A stretch of DNA of 64,000 nucleotides from JBOCEF01 sp050586345 (GCF_050586345.1 NZ_JBOCEF010000002.1:62001-126000), one strand, 5' to 3'; counted from the stretch's first letter, positions 8,896 through 17,333 are shown. Notes: generated by a model from the letters alone, not told the origin. Program-made: numbers and translations.

Positions 8896-8982
8896 GGGCG
8901 CGAAGGCGCGCCCTTCCCCCTGGCCCCCGGGCGCGAAGGCGCGCCCTTTCCCAAGCCCTTGGGCGCGAAGGCGCGCCCTTCC
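8896..8982. repeat. three tandem 32-33-bp units, each a perfect hairpin
   Basis: The core GGGCGCGAAGGCGCGCCC occurs at 8896, 8929 and 8961, followed each time by TT and a pyrimidine run. Within each core, GGGCGCG pairs with CGCGCCC around an AAGG loop, giving a 7-bp stem. Units are separated by 33 and 32 bp. They lie directly after ftsA on the way to ftsZ. They could act as stacked weak terminators or as mRNA-stabilising or processing hairpins. I see only the structure, not its function. Confidence 0.85.
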
Positions 8983-9039
8983 CCTTGGTCCCCGCGCCGG
9001 TCCCGCGGGCCCCGGAGACGCCCCGCGCAAGGGCTGCTC

Positions 9040-9151
9040 GAATCGGGCGCAATGGTCAAAAACCTTGACGCGCGATTAACCATAACCCGCGAAATTCGCT
9101 TCCAGAACGCGGTTTCGGCCCCGTTTTCCACGTGACCCGCGGCGGCGAGTC
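9040..9151 (+). promoter_or_regulatory. probable ftsZ promoter/control region with GANTC sites
   Basis: GAATC (9040-9044) and GAGTC (9147-9151) fit GANTC, the target of the cell-cycle methyltransferase CcrM in alphaproteobacteria. TTGACG at 9065-9070 resembles a -35 box. TTAACCAT at 9076-9083 is one half of a CtrA-like site; a second half-site at proper spacing is not seen. No clear -10 could be fixed. The stretch is the least GC-rich part of the 410-bp ftsA-ftsZ gap, which otherwise holds only the tandem hairpins. Confidence 0.4.
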
Positions 9152-9242
9152 GGGTACGTTTCATGGCTAATGAATGACAAAGACGCGCAGTCGGGCCAAC
9201 CGGCGCGCATTTTGAGCAGTCCGAGCAACTTACAGGCGAGCC

Positions 9243-10814
9243 ATGTCCACCCTGAATCTGATCGTGCCGGAGGAGTCCTCCGACCTGCGCCCGCGCATCA
9301 CCGTTTTCGGCGTCGGCGGCGCCGGCGGCAATGCCGTCAACAACATGATCGAGAAGGAGCTGGAGGGGGTCGATTTCGTCGTCGCGAACACCGACGCCCA
9401 GGCCCTTCAGCAGTCCCAGTCCGAGCGGCGCATCCAGCTCGGCGTCGGCGTGACCCAGGGCCTCGGGGCCGGGGCCAAGCCGCAGGTCGGCGGCGCCGCG
9501 GCGGAAGAGTCGATCGAGGAGATCGTCGAGCAGCTGCACGGCGCCCACATGTGCTTCATCACCGCCGGGATGGGCGGCGGCACCGGCACCGGCGCCGCCC
9601 CGGTCATCGCCCGCGCGGCGCGTGAGCTCGGCGTGCTGACCGTCGGCGTGGTGACGAAACCGTTCCACTTCGAGGGCACCAAGCGCATGCGCTTCGCCGA
9701 AGCCGGCGTGGCCGAGCTTCAGAAGGTGGTCGACACCCTCATCATCATCCCGAACCAGAACCTGTTCCGCATCGCCAACGAACGCACCACCTTCGCCGAG
9801 GCCTTCATGCTGGCCGACGACGTCCTCTACCAGGGCGTGAAGGGGGTCACCGACCTGATGGTGCGCCCGGGCCTGATCAACCTCGACTTCGCCGACGTCC
9901 GCTCGGTGATGGACGAGATGGGCAAGGCGATGATGGGCACCGGCGAGGCCGAGGGCGAAGAGCGCGCGGTGCAGGCGGCCGAGAAGGCCATCGCCAACCC
10001 GCTGCTCGACGAGATCAGCCTCAAGGGCGCCCGCGGCGTGCTGATCAACATCACCGGCGGCTACGACCTGACGCTGTTCGAACTCGACGAAGCCGCCAAC
10101 CGCATCCGCCAGGAAGTGGACCCGGAGGCGAACATCATCGTCGGCTCGACCCTCGACCCGGAGATCGAGGGCGTGATGCGCGTCTCGGTCGTCGCCACCG
10201 GCATCGAGGCGGACGAGGCCGCGCGCCCCGTCCCGCAGCCGCAGCGCGAGACGCAGGCCGTGGCCGCCGCCCCGGCCGCGCCCGCCGCCGCGCCGGCCCC
10301 GGCCCCCGAGGCCGAGATCGCCCAGCGCGCCGCGGCCGAGGGCGCCTTCGTGCCCCCGGCGCCCGCCGCGCCCGAGGATGTCGCGTCCGAGCCCGAGACC
10401 GCCGCGGCGCCCGAGCCGACCCCGGCCCCGGCCCCGGTCGAGACCCCGGCCCCCGCGCCCGTCGCGGCGCAGGCGCCCCAGCCCGCCGCGGGCGAGCCGT
10501 CGGCCGAGGTGCTCGCGCGCCTGCAGGCCGCCGTCTCGAAACAGCCCGAGGGCGGCCGCGCCCCGCTGCGCGCCGATCCGCGCCCCGCGCCGAAGCCCGC
10601 CGCGGCCCCGGCCCCGGCGGCCGAGCGCAAGCCCGCCGCCGCCCCCGTGTCGGCGGATGCCGATCGCGGCCGGTTCGGCATCAACAGCCTGATCCACCGC
10701 ATGGCCGGCGGCGCCGAGGCCCGCCAGCCCGAGCCGGCGCCGAGCGCCGAGCGGATGGACGAGAACGACCGCCTGCGCGACGTTCCGGCCTTCCTGCGCC
10801 GCCAGGCCAACTGA
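9243..10814 (+). CDS. ftsZ: cell division protein FtsZ
   Basis: A 523-residue tubulin-like GTPase that forms the Z ring. GGAGGN (25-30), NTDAQAL (49-55) and the tubulin signature GMGGGTGTGAAP (109-120) mark the nucleotide site; the T7 synergy loop NLDFADVRSVM follows. The globular domain ends near residue 325. An Ala/Pro-rich linker of about 180 residues comes next, and the protein finishes with the conserved tail DVPAFLRRQAN, which binds FtsA. The long linker is usual for alphaproteobacteria. Two strong hairpins follow the stop codon. Confidence 0.98.
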   Translation: MSTLNLIVPEESSDLRPRITVFGVGGAGGNAVNNMIEKELEGVDFVVANTDAQALQQSQSERRIQLGVGVTQGLGAGAKPQVGGAAAEESIEEIVEQLHGAHMCFITAGMGGGTGTGAAPVIARAARELGVLTVGVVTKPFHFEGTKRMRFAEAGVAELQKVVDTLIIIPNQNLFRIANERTTFAEAFMLADDVLYQGVKGVTDLMVRPGLINLDFADVRSVMDEMGKAMMGTGEAEGEERAVQAAEKAIANPLLDEISLKGARGVLINITGGYDLTLFELDEAANRIRQEVDPEANIIVGSTLDPEIEGVMRVSVVATGIEADEAARPVPQPQRETQAVAAAPAAPAAAPAPAPEAEIAQRAAAEGAFVPPAPAAPEDVASEPETAAAPEPTPAPAPVETPAPAPVAAQAPQPAAGEPSAEVLARLQAAVSKQPEGGRAPLRADPRPAPKPAAAPAPAAERKPAAAPVSADADRGRFGINSLIHRMAGGAEARQPEPAPSAERMDENDRLRDVPAFLRRQAN

Positions 10815-10831
10815 CCCGAGATCACGCCAGG

Positions 10832-10861
10832 GCGCCGTCCCCCGTCAGCGGGGGGCGGCGC
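10832..10861 (+). terminator. 13-bp hairpin just after ftsZ
   Basis: GCGCCGTCCCCCG and CGGGGGGCGGCGC pair over 13 bp (one G-T wobble) around a TCAG loop. No T-run follows directly, so on its own it may stabilise the ftsZ mRNA end; the true terminator is 14 bases further on. Confidence 0.6.
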
Positions 10862-10874
10862 GGACTGCCACTGC

Positions 10875-10906
10875 CCCCGCCCCGGCCCAGCCGCGGCGGG
10901 GTTTTT
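10875..10906 (+). terminator. Rho-independent terminator of ftsZ
   Basis: CCCCGCC (10875-10881) pairs with GGCGGGG (10895-10901), with three more pairs inside after one mismatch and a five-base loop. TTTTT follows immediately. It ends the ftsZ transcript. Confidence 0.85.
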
Positions 10907-11480
10907 CATGCGCGGGGCGGGCGCGTCATGGCTGAGGGCCATTGAAGGGCCTGGCCGGGCGGGGCGGGACGAAGTCCTGCGGACAGGGCGTGCCGCAGCT
11001 TGCCGGTTATCGACAATCGCTAGGTCGGGAACGGGGCGGGGGTCACGGCGCTTTCGGCCCGCGCGACCGCGCCGCGCGTGCCGACGCCGCCCGGGCCCGG
11101 CATTTCACCCCGCGGCTTCTGCGCGACGACGGGCTGCGCGCCCGCCCGTATTTCCCGGCGCAGGAGGCGCCGCCCGCGCGCGAGGAGGGCTTGAGGGTCT
11201 TCGGACCGGCGCAGGCCGCGGCCCCATGGCCGAATAATTTTAACAATATGTGACGGACGGCGCGGTTTCGTGAGCGGTCTGGAAAAATGTTGCGATCCGT
11301 GAAAACCGTATTACCAATTGAATATCAGTAGCTTGCCGCGCCTGCGCGTCCCCTTGCCGCGTCGCGGCGTCGATCCCGGCCCCGTTGCGTTGCAAAGCGA
11401 CACAAACCTTGAATTGTCATGATTCCCCTTCGCGCCTATCCCTACGATCACCGGCCGCATAACCAGAATAACCGGCCCGG
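10907..11480. other. gene-free stretch upstream of lpxC
   Basis: No convincing gene. A possible 103-codon reading frame (10942-11253) has skewed low-complexity composition, no ribosome site and no recognisable motif. From about 11230 to 11420 the sequence turns clearly AT-richer (for example AATAATTTTAACAATATG near 11234), which fits a promoter region for lpxC, but I could not fix -35 and -10 boxes. Confidence 0.6.
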
Positions 11481-11501
11481 ATGACAGAGCGAGGCGATAT
11501 C

Positions 11502-12395
11502 ATGCAGACCACCGTGCGCGGCGCGCTGACCTTCGACGGCATCGGACTCCATTCCGGGCGGCCCGCCCGCCTGCGCGTCCTGCCGGCCTCCGGCGAATAC
11601 GGCATCTGGTTCAAACGCATGGACGTGGTCGGCGCCGACCCGATGGTCCCGGCCGCCTGGGACCGCGTCACCGACACCCGCCTCTGCACCCTCGTCTCGA
11701 ACGCCGACGGGGTCACCGTCTCCACCGTCGAGCACCTGATGGCCGCCCTCGCCGCCTGCGGCGTGGACAACGCGCTGATCGAGATCGACGGCCCGGAAAT
11801 CCCGATCATGGACGGCTCCTCGGTCGAATTCGTGCGCGCCATCCGCGCCCGCGGCCTGCGCGACGTGGCCGGCGAGGCCCGCCGCATCCGCATCCTCAAG
11901 ACCGTCGAGGTCGCCGATGGCGACCGCGTCGCGCGGCTTGAGCCGACCGGCGGCGACAGCCTCGAAATCGATTTCGTCATCGCCTTCGACGACGCCGCCA
12001 TCGGCGTGCAGTCCGAGCGGCTGGACATCGCCGGCCGCGCCTTCGACCGCGAGCTGATGGACTGCCGCACCTTCTGCCGCGCGGCCGAGGTCGAGGCGCT
12101 GCGCAAGATGGGCCTCGCCCAGGGCGGCAGCCTCGAGAACGCGGTGGTGGTGGACGGCGACAAGGTGCTGAACCCCGAGGGTCTGCGCCGCCCGGACGAG
12201 TTCGTGCGTCACAAGATGCTCGACGCCGTGGGCGACCTGGCGCTGGCCGGCGCCCCGATCCTGGGCCGCTACGTGGGCCGCAAGGCGGGGCACGAGATGA
12301 ACAACAAGATCCTGCGCGCCCTCTTCGCCCGGCCCGACGCCTGGCGGTTCGAGGTCGAGCAGCGCGTGGCCCCCGCGGCGGTCGCCGGGGCCTGA
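11502..12395 (+). CDS. lpxC: UDP-3-O-acyl-N-acetylglucosamine deacetylase
   Basis: A 297-residue zinc enzyme that performs the first committed step of lipid A synthesis. Zinc and catalytic residues are visible: TVEHLMAALAACG (Glu77 and His78), HKMLDAVGDLA (His and Asp ligands) and GRKAGHEMNNKIL (catalytic His). Length matches the family. I chose ATG 11502 because GAGCGAGG stands seven bases upstream; ATG 11481, in frame, would add MTERGDI. A terminator follows the gene, so it is probably a single-gene unit with its own AT-rich promoter region. Confidence 0.97.
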   Translation: MQTTVRGALTFDGIGLHSGRPARLRVLPASGEYGIWFKRMDVVGADPMVPAAWDRVTDTRLCTLVSNADGVTVSTVEHLMAALAACGVDNALIEIDGPEIPIMDGSSVEFVRAIRARGLRDVAGEARRIRILKTVEVADGDRVARLEPTGGDSLEIDFVIAFDDAAIGVQSERLDIAGRAFDRELMDCRTFCRAAEVEALRKMGLAQGGSLENAVVVDGDKVLNPEGLRRPDEFVRHKMLDAVGDLALAGAPILGRYVGRKAGHEMNNKILRALFARPDAWRFEVEQRVAPAAVAGA

Positions 12396-12425
12396 TACCG
12401 GGCCTTTCTGGGGTGAGAGTTGCGA

Positions 12426-12453
12426 GGGGCCGTCCCGATGGGGCGGCCCCTTT
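12426..12453 (+). terminator. terminator of lpxC
   Basis: GGGGCCGTCCC pairs with GGGGCGGCCCC (11 bp with one wobble) around a GAT loop, followed by TTTCG. It starts 31 bases after the lpxC stop codon. Confidence 0.75.
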
Positions 12454-12579
12454 CGCTTGGGGGCGGTGTCGGGTGGGCGCGCCGGGGACGTGCCCGATTG
12501 CGGCCCATGGAGGCCATTGCTGCAATATGCAGGCGCGTTTGCAGGCTATATCCTCCATGTGCCAGCCGGGGAGCCGCCT

Positions 12580-13011
12580 ATGGATATCGCGCATCAAGAG
12601 TTCAGCGGATCAGGTATGACCCCTTGGCGCGACGCGATCCTCTCAAGGCTGGACGCGTATTGTGAGTTTGATGTCGTCGCCAGCGCGCATCACCTCGTCG
12701 TCTCCTGCCGAAATACGGAGAGCTTTGACGTATCGTTTCATGATCTTGGTGGAGAATTTCAGGTCGCTTTTGACGGCTGGCACGAGCATTTCGAGGCGGA
12801 GGCCGACGCCCTCAACTGTTTCGCGTTTGGTCTTTCCGACGCGTGCCGTCTGAAGGTCGTCAAGCGAGGCGCAACCGAGTGCAGTTGGACCGTCCAATGT
12901 CAGCAAGGCGAAACCTGGATCGATGACAGTTCAACCAGTTTGATGTTCATCCCGGTCTGGCGGCGAAAGACACTCGTATACCGGCGCAATCGACTGAAAA
13001 AGAAACGATAG
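12580..13011 (+). CDS. hypothetical protein, atypical composition
   Basis: A 143-residue soluble protein I do not recognise. The ATG is supported by GGGGAG six bases upstream. Codon use differs from all neighbours, with many A or T third positions (for example TGT GAG TTT GAT GTC near the start), so it looks recently acquired. The sequence has aromatic and His-rich strands (SFDVSFHDLGGEFQVAFDGW, then HEHFEAEADALNCFAFG) and a strongly basic end (RRNRLKKKR). No signal peptide or membrane helix. It lies alone between the lpxC terminator and a small membrane-protein gene; nothing nearby suggests a role. Confidence 0.7.
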   Translation: MDIAHQEFSGSGMTPWRDAILSRLDAYCEFDVVASAHHLVVSCRNTESFDVSFHDLGGEFQVAFDGWHEHFEAEADALNCFAFGLSDACRLKVVKRGATECSWTVQCQQGETWIDDSSTSLMFIPVWRRKTLVYRRNRLKKKR

Positions 13012-13271
13012 ATGGCCCAGGCGAGCGGGGATCCCTCTGGATGCGTGCAGCGTCCGGTTGGTCCCGCGGTCCCGACCCCGGGGCGGGCCGCAGCGGAGCG
13101 CCGCGCCTCGCCCCCGCCGGACGAACCGCCCCGGCGGCCGACGCCCCGCGGCCCGCGCCCGGCGCCCGCACCGCTGCAGGTTGCAGGCGCGGCGGCGGCG
13201 TGGGACGGTGTCGCCGCGGCCCCGGATCATCGGGGCGCATCTTCCGTGCAAGGTCAGGACAGGTCGGCGGC

Positions 13272-13556
13272 TTGGACTTCATCATCGATTTCGCAGCCGT
13301 CATGGTCCTTCCGGCGGCCATCTTCTCGTTCTCGCGATATGTCGCCCGGGACGAATACAAGGCCCTGCGCGACAGCGGTCAGAAGCTCAACCTCAACATG
13401 GCCAACCTTCGCTCGGCCCGCCGCCGCGCCGCTGACGACCCCCTGCGCGAAAGCCACCTGAAGATCGCGCGCATCGGGCGCCTTCACTGGATCGCCGTTC
13501 CGGTCGCGCTGCTCGCGCTTCTGCTGTTCGGGGCGGCGCTGGAGCTTCTCCGGTAA
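13272..13556 (+). CDS. small membrane protein, function unknown
   Basis: About 94 residues with two hydrophobic segments: FIIDFAAVMVLPAAIFSFS at the N-terminus and WIAVPVALLALLLFGAALELL at the C-terminus. A charged middle (RYVARDEYKALRDSGQKLNLN) separates them. The reading frame is open further upstream to 13041, but that part is Arg/Ala/Gly low-complexity and looks non-coding. I therefore place the start at TTG 13272, with only a weak AGG upstream; the start is uncertain. It lies 202 bp before bamD. No family recognised. Confidence 0.5.
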   Translation: MDFIIDFAAVMVLPAAIFSFSRYVARDEYKALRDSGQKLNLNMANLRSARRRAADDPLRESHLKIARIGRLHWIAVPVALLALLLFGAALELLR

Positions 13557-13758
13557 GGTTTCCCAGTCCGGGCGGCGGGGCGGCGGCGATGGCGGCGCGC
13601 CAGGTTTCGGCGCCGGGCGCGGCTTGCCTTTCGCCCGCGCACGGGTGATCGCGCCCGCGGCGGCGCGCGGCATTTGCCAGCGCGCCCGGATCGTGCGAGA
13701 CAGTCCCCCACGATCCGGCGCGTCCGCGCGCGCCGCCGCCGAAGGAGTCCGCCGTCCC

Positions 13759-14622
13759 ATGCGCCGCCCCACCTGCCGCTCCGCCCTGAGGCTCGCGACC
13801 GTCGCCGCCCTGGGGCTCTCGCTCTCCGCCTGTTCCATGTTCGGCGACGGCGCCGAGAAGGACCCCTTCTCCGATCCCTATGCGGGCCGGTCCGCCGCGG
13901 AAATCTACGCCCAGGCCGAGGCGCAGCTCGAGGACGGCGAAGCCGTCGCCGCGGGCGAGACGCTGGAGGAGCTGGAGCGCGTCCACCCCTATTCCGAATG
14001 GGCCAAGCGGGCGATGATCCTCTCGGCCTACGCCTATCACCAGGCCGGGGAAATGGACCGCGCGCGCCTCGCCGCGCAGCGCTTCATCGACTTCTTCCCG
14101 TCGGATTCCGAGGCGCCCTACGCCCAGTACCTGATCGGCCTGACCTGGTATGACGAGATCGTCGACGTCGCCCGCGACCAGCGCTCCGCCCGCAAGGCGC
14201 TGGAGGAGCTGCAGAAGGTCGTCAGCCGCTACCCGGGCAGCGCCTATGCGCGCGAGGCGCAGCTGAAGATCGACCTGTGCAACGACCAGCTGGCCGGCAA
14301 GGAGATGATGATCGGCCGCTACTACCTCGGGCAGGCCAAGCGCATCGCGGCGATCAACCGGTTCAAGACGGTGCTGACCCGCTACCAGACCACCTCCCAC
14401 GCCCCCGAGGCGCTGCACCGGCTGGTCGAGGCCTACCTGGAGCTGGGGCTGGAGAGCGAGGCGCGCACCGCCGCCGCCGTGCTCGGCCACAACTTCCCCG
14501 GCTCGGACTGGTACCAGGCCAGCTACGCGCTGATGCAGGGCGCCGACCTCGCCCCGTTCGAGGACGAGGAAAGCTGGATCTCCCGCGCCTTCCGCCAGAT
14601 CACCACCGGCTCGACGCTGTAA
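13759..14622 (+). CDS. bamD: outer-membrane protein assembly lipoprotein BamD
   Basis: A 287-residue lipoprotein of the BAM complex, anchored to the inner leaflet of the outer membrane. It has a signal peptide and lipobox LSAC (residues 22-25, Cys25 lipidated). TPR-like repeats follow: AEIYAQAEAQLEDGEAVAAG, WAKRAMILSAYAYHQAGEMD, and APYAQYLIGLTWYDEIVDVARDQ, which carries the GLxxY pattern of BamD. AAGGAG stands before the ATG. Placement between lpxC and recN is the usual alphaproteobacterial order. A terminator follows. Confidence 0.95.
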   Translation: MRRPTCRSALRLATVAALGLSLSACSMFGDGAEKDPFSDPYAGRSAAEIYAQAEAQLEDGEAVAAGETLEELERVHPYSEWAKRAMILSAYAYHQAGEMDRARLAAQRFIDFFPSDSEAPYAQYLIGLTWYDEIVDVARDQRSARKALEELQKVVSRYPGSAYAREAQLKIDLCNDQLAGKEMMIGRYYLGQAKRIAAINRFKTVLTRYQTTSHAPEALHRLVEAYLELGLESEARTAAAVLGHNFPGSDWYQASYALMQGADLAPFEDEESWISRAFRQITTGSTL

Positions 14623-14646
14623 GCGGGCTGGATGCTGGACCGATGG

Positions 14647-14677
14647 ACGCCGCCCCTCGGGGCGGCGTTCTTCGTTT
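14647..14677 (+). terminator. terminator of bamD
   Basis: ACGCCGCCCC and GGGGCGGCGT are exact complements with a very short spacer, followed by TCTTCGTTT. It lies 24 bases after the bamD stop codon. Confidence 0.7.
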
Positions 14678-14801
14678 CCGGGCGCCGGCGCGGGATGGCG
14701 CAGGGGAGGAAGGCCCGCGGGCCTCCCTCCCCCGCACCCCCACCCTCCGCAAACTTTGAGTGCGTAACTGCTTCTGAGCGCGCTTGAAGAAAATTTGGGG
14801 A

Positions 14802-14897
14802 GTTCGAGGGGGCGAAGCCCCCTCGAGCGGGGGCGGCGCACTGCGACGCCGGGGCGGCAGCCCCCGCCACCCCGGGCGGGGCGCCCAGCCCCGCAAC
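14802..14897 (+). repeat. 96-bp repeat, left copy flanking recN
   Basis: This segment matches the reverse complement of 16631-16726 over its whole length with only a few differences around one-base indels. The core runs from GTTCGAGGGGGCGAAGCCCC to CCGCAAC. It contains its own palindromes (GAGGGGGC-gaa-GCCCCCTC and CCGGGGCGGCAGCCCC-like pairs). It abuts the recN stop codon. No coding capacity is apparent. Confidence 0.9.
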
Positions 14898-14899
14898 CT

Positions 14900-16549
14900 T
14901 CAGTCCGCCAGCAGCGCCCTTGCCGCTTCGCGCGCCGCCTCGGTGACCGTCTCGCCCGCCAGCATCCGGGCCAGCTCGCCCTCGCGCTCGGCCTCGCCGA
15001 TGGGGCGCACGATGGTGCGGGTCTCGTCGCCCTCGACGCGCTTCTCGATATGCAGGTGCGCGGCGCCGCGGGCGGCGACCTGGGGCGCGTGGGTGACGAC
15101 CAGCACCTGCCCGCCATGGGACAGGGCCTCGAGCCGCCGCCCGACGGCGTCGGCGGTGGCGCCGCCGACGCCGCGGTCGATCTCGTCGAAGATCATCGTC
15201 TTTTCCTCGCCCCGCCCGGCCAGCGAGGCCTTGAGCGCAAGGAGGAACCGCGAGAGCTCGCCGCCCGAGGCGATGGCGCCGAGGGGCCCGGCGGGGGCGC
15301 CCGGGTTGGGGGCGACGGTGAAGGCCACGCGGTCGACGCCGTCGGGGCCGGGGGCCTCGGGGGCGACGTCGACGGCGAAGATCGCGCGCTCCATCTTCAG
15401 CGGCGGAAGTTCGGCGCCCACGGCGGCTTCCAGCTTGGCGGCGGCGTCCTTGCGGGCGGCGGTCAGGGCCGCGGCGGCGCCGTCATAGGCGGCGCGGGCG
15501 GCGGCGGCGGCGGCTTCGAGCCCGGCGATATGCTCCTCGCCCCCGTCGATCTCGGCAAGACGGCGGCGCATGTCCTCTGCCAGCTCGGGCAGCGCCTCGG
15601 GGCCGACCCGGTGCTTGCGGGCGAGGCCGCGCAGGGCGAACAGCCGCTCGGTCACCATTTCCAGCCGCGCGGGGTCGAAGGCGAGGTTCTCCAGCGCCGT
15701 CTCCACCCCCGCCTGCGCGTCGGCAAGCTCGTGCAGCGCGCGTTCCAGCGCGGCGATGGGGCCGTCGAGCGCGCCGTCCGCGGACTGGCTGGCGTCTTCG
15801 AGCCAGCGCATCGCGTCCGCCGTCATCCCCTCGGCCCCGTCGCGGCCCAGCGCCTGCTGCGCGCGGCCCACGTCCTGCCCTATGCGCTCGGCCGCCTGCA
15901 TCAGGCGGCGCTCGGAATCCAGCGCCTCGTCCTCGCCCGGTTGCGGCGCGAGCGCGTCCAGTTCTTCGACCGCGTGGCGCAGGAATTCGGCGTCCTCGGC
16001 GGCGGCGGCGAGGGCGCGGCGGGCGTCGTCCAGCGCGCCCTCGGCGCGGCGCAACGCGTCCCATTTCGCGCGGGCGTCGGCCAGCAGGGCGCCGTGCCCG
16101 GCCCAGCCGTCGAGGATGCCGCGATGGCCGCGCGGGTTCAGCAGCCCGCGGTCGTCATGCTGGCCGTGGACCTCGAGCAGCGCGTCGCCGAGGCGGGCGA
16201 GCGCGTCGGCGGTGGCGCGCCGGTCGTTGACCCAGGCCGCGGTGCGCCCCTCGGCCGTCACCTGGCGGCGCAGGATCAGCTCTTCCCCCGCATCCATGCC
16301 GAGCTCGGCCAGCGCGGCGCGCACGGCATGGCCCTCGGGGCAGTCGAACACCGCCTCCACCACGCCCTTCTCGGTCCCGGCGCGCGCGCTGGCGCCCCGG
16401 CCGCGGCGGCCGATGGCGAAGCCGAGCGCGCCCAGGAGGATCGATTTGCCCGCCCCCGTCTCGCCGGTCAGAACCGTGAGGCCCGGGCCGAATTCGAGGT
16501 CAAGGCGGTCGATCAGGACGATGTCCTGGATGGAAAGGCTGCGGAGCAT
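14900..16549 (-). CDS. recN: DNA repair protein RecN
   Basis: A 549-residue SMC-like ATPase that acts on double-strand break repair. Walker A is GETGAGKS (29-36) after the RecN-specific N-terminus MLRSLSIQDIVLIDRLDLEF. Coiled-coil arms rich in Ala, Glu and Arg fill the middle. The C-terminal half has the ABC signature region (LGAIASGGELSRFLLALK) and Walker B (TMIFDEIDRGVGGATADAVG), then a D-loop His in LVVTHAPQVAARG. The frame is open upstream, but that part overlaps the right repeat copy, so I place the start at ATG 16549. It is opposite in direction to bamD. Confidence 0.96.
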   Translation of the reverse strand: MLRSLSIQDIVLIDRLDLEFGPGLTVLTGETGAGKSILLGALGFAIGRRGRGASARAGTEKGVVEAVFDCPEGHAVRAALAELGMDAGEELILRRQVTAEGRTAAWVNDRRATADALARLGDALLEVHGQHDDRGLLNPRGHRGILDGWAGHGALLADARAKWDALRRAEGALDDARRALAAAAEDAEFLRHAVEELDALAPQPGEDEALDSERRLMQAAERIGQDVGRAQQALGRDGAEGMTADAMRWLEDASQSADGALDGPIAALERALHELADAQAGVETALENLAFDPARLEMVTERLFALRGLARKHRVGPEALPELAEDMRRRLAEIDGGEEHIAGLEAAAAAARAAYDGAAAALTAARKDAAAKLEAAVGAELPPLKMERAIFAVDVAPEAPGPDGVDRVAFTVAPNPGAPAGPLGAIASGGELSRFLLALKASLAGRGEEKTMIFDEIDRGVGGATADAVGRRLEALSHGGQVLVVTHAPQVAARGAAHLHIEKRVEGDETRTIVRPIGEAEREGELARMLAGETVTEAAREAARALLAD

Positions 16550-16630
16550 GGCGGTGGAAAAGTCCCAGGGCTGCGGTGGCGCGGGCGCAGATTGGACCAA
16601 GCGGAGGCCGGTGGAAAGGGGGGGCTGGGT

Positions 16631-16726
16631 GTTGCGGGGCTGGGCGCCTCGCCCCGGTGGCGGGGGCTGCCGCCCCGGCGTCGCAGTGCGCCGCCCCCGC
16701 TCGAAGGGGGCTTCGCCCCCTCGAAC
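16631..16726 (-). repeat. 96-bp repeat, right copy (inverted) flanking recN
   Basis: Inverted partner of 14802-14897. It lies 82 bp upstream of the recN ATG, so any recN promoter falls between the repeat and the gene or inside the repeat. The pair encloses recN exactly, with no other gene and no transposase. Confidence 0.9.
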
Positions 16727-16835
16727 CCCCCCGTTGTCTTGGCGCTTCGCCCATAATGCGGAGGGAGGGGGTGCGGGGGAGGGAGGCATGCATGCCTCCC
16801 TCCCCTGCGCCATCCCGCGCTGGCGTGGGCCTTTA

Positions 16836-17270
16836 TCAGCCGAAGCCCGGCCCGCCCTCGGACGGGGCGCAGCGGATGAGGCGGGAGGTCTTCACCGCCG
16901 CCTGCCGGTGCACCACGGCCTGCTGGTAGACCGGGTCGGTGACCATGGCCAGGAACGCCTTCGCATCGGGATAGCGGGCGATGAAGCAGGCGTCCCAGGC
17001 CTCGTCCCCCGGCCCGATCAGCATGCAGTCCATGCGCCCGCGCCAGATGATCTCTCCGCCCAGCCGCTGGAACACCGGGCCGCTGTCCTTGCCGTAATTG
17101 GCATAGGCCTCGGCCCCGGTCAGGCCCTTGCCGTGAAGCGCGTGCCCCTCGGGATACGCGGCCTCCGCCCGGAAGGCGACGAGGTTGAGCATCTCGATCG
17201 GCTGGTCCCGGGGCAGGGCCTTGAAGGCCTCGAACTGGGCGCGCTCGGGGTCGATATGGGCGTCGGACAT
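16836..17270 (-). CDS. DUF1330 domain protein
   Basis: A 144-residue soluble protein of the dimeric alpha-beta barrel type. DUF1330-like features are PIEMLNLVAFR near residue 26, the GAEAYANYGKDSGPVFQRLGG segment, and FIARYPDAKAFLAMVTDPVYQQAVVHR, the usual end with a conserved Asp-Pro-x-Tyr. Start chosen at MSDAHIDPERAQ, preceded on its strand by GGAGGAAG. The function of the family is unknown; some members may bind small ligands. It is divergent from the DCC-family gene. Confidence 0.8.
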   Translation of the reverse strand: MSDAHIDPERAQFEAFKALPRDQPIEMLNLVAFRAEAAYPEGHALHGKGLTGAEAYANYGKDSGPVFQRLGGEIIWRGRMDCMLIGPGDEAWDACFIARYPDAKAFLAMVTDPVYQQAVVHRQAAVKTSRLIRCAPSEGGPGFG

Positions 17271-17333
17271 CTGCGGCTTCCTCCTGCGAAATTTTGTTTC
17301 GCGCATTGAGCCGGATTCGGGCGCCCCTGTCGA

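Noticed and set aside
8896..8982. CRISPR array
   Set aside because: Only three units, spacers of 10-15 bases, repeats are self-complementary hairpins with no cas genes anywhere in the window.
10942..11253. Small gene between ftsZ and lpxC
   Set aside because: No ribosome site, Arg/Gly/Ala low complexity, directly behind the ftsZ terminator; no family recognised.
13012..13271. N-terminal extension of the small membrane protein
   Set aside because: The frame is open but reads only Arg/Ala/Gly/Pro low complexity; hydrophobic, protein-like sequence begins at 13272.
14802..16726. Insertion sequence or composite transposon around recN
   Set aside because: The inverted repeats are there, but no transposase and no target-site duplication could be seen, and the gene between them is ordinary recN.
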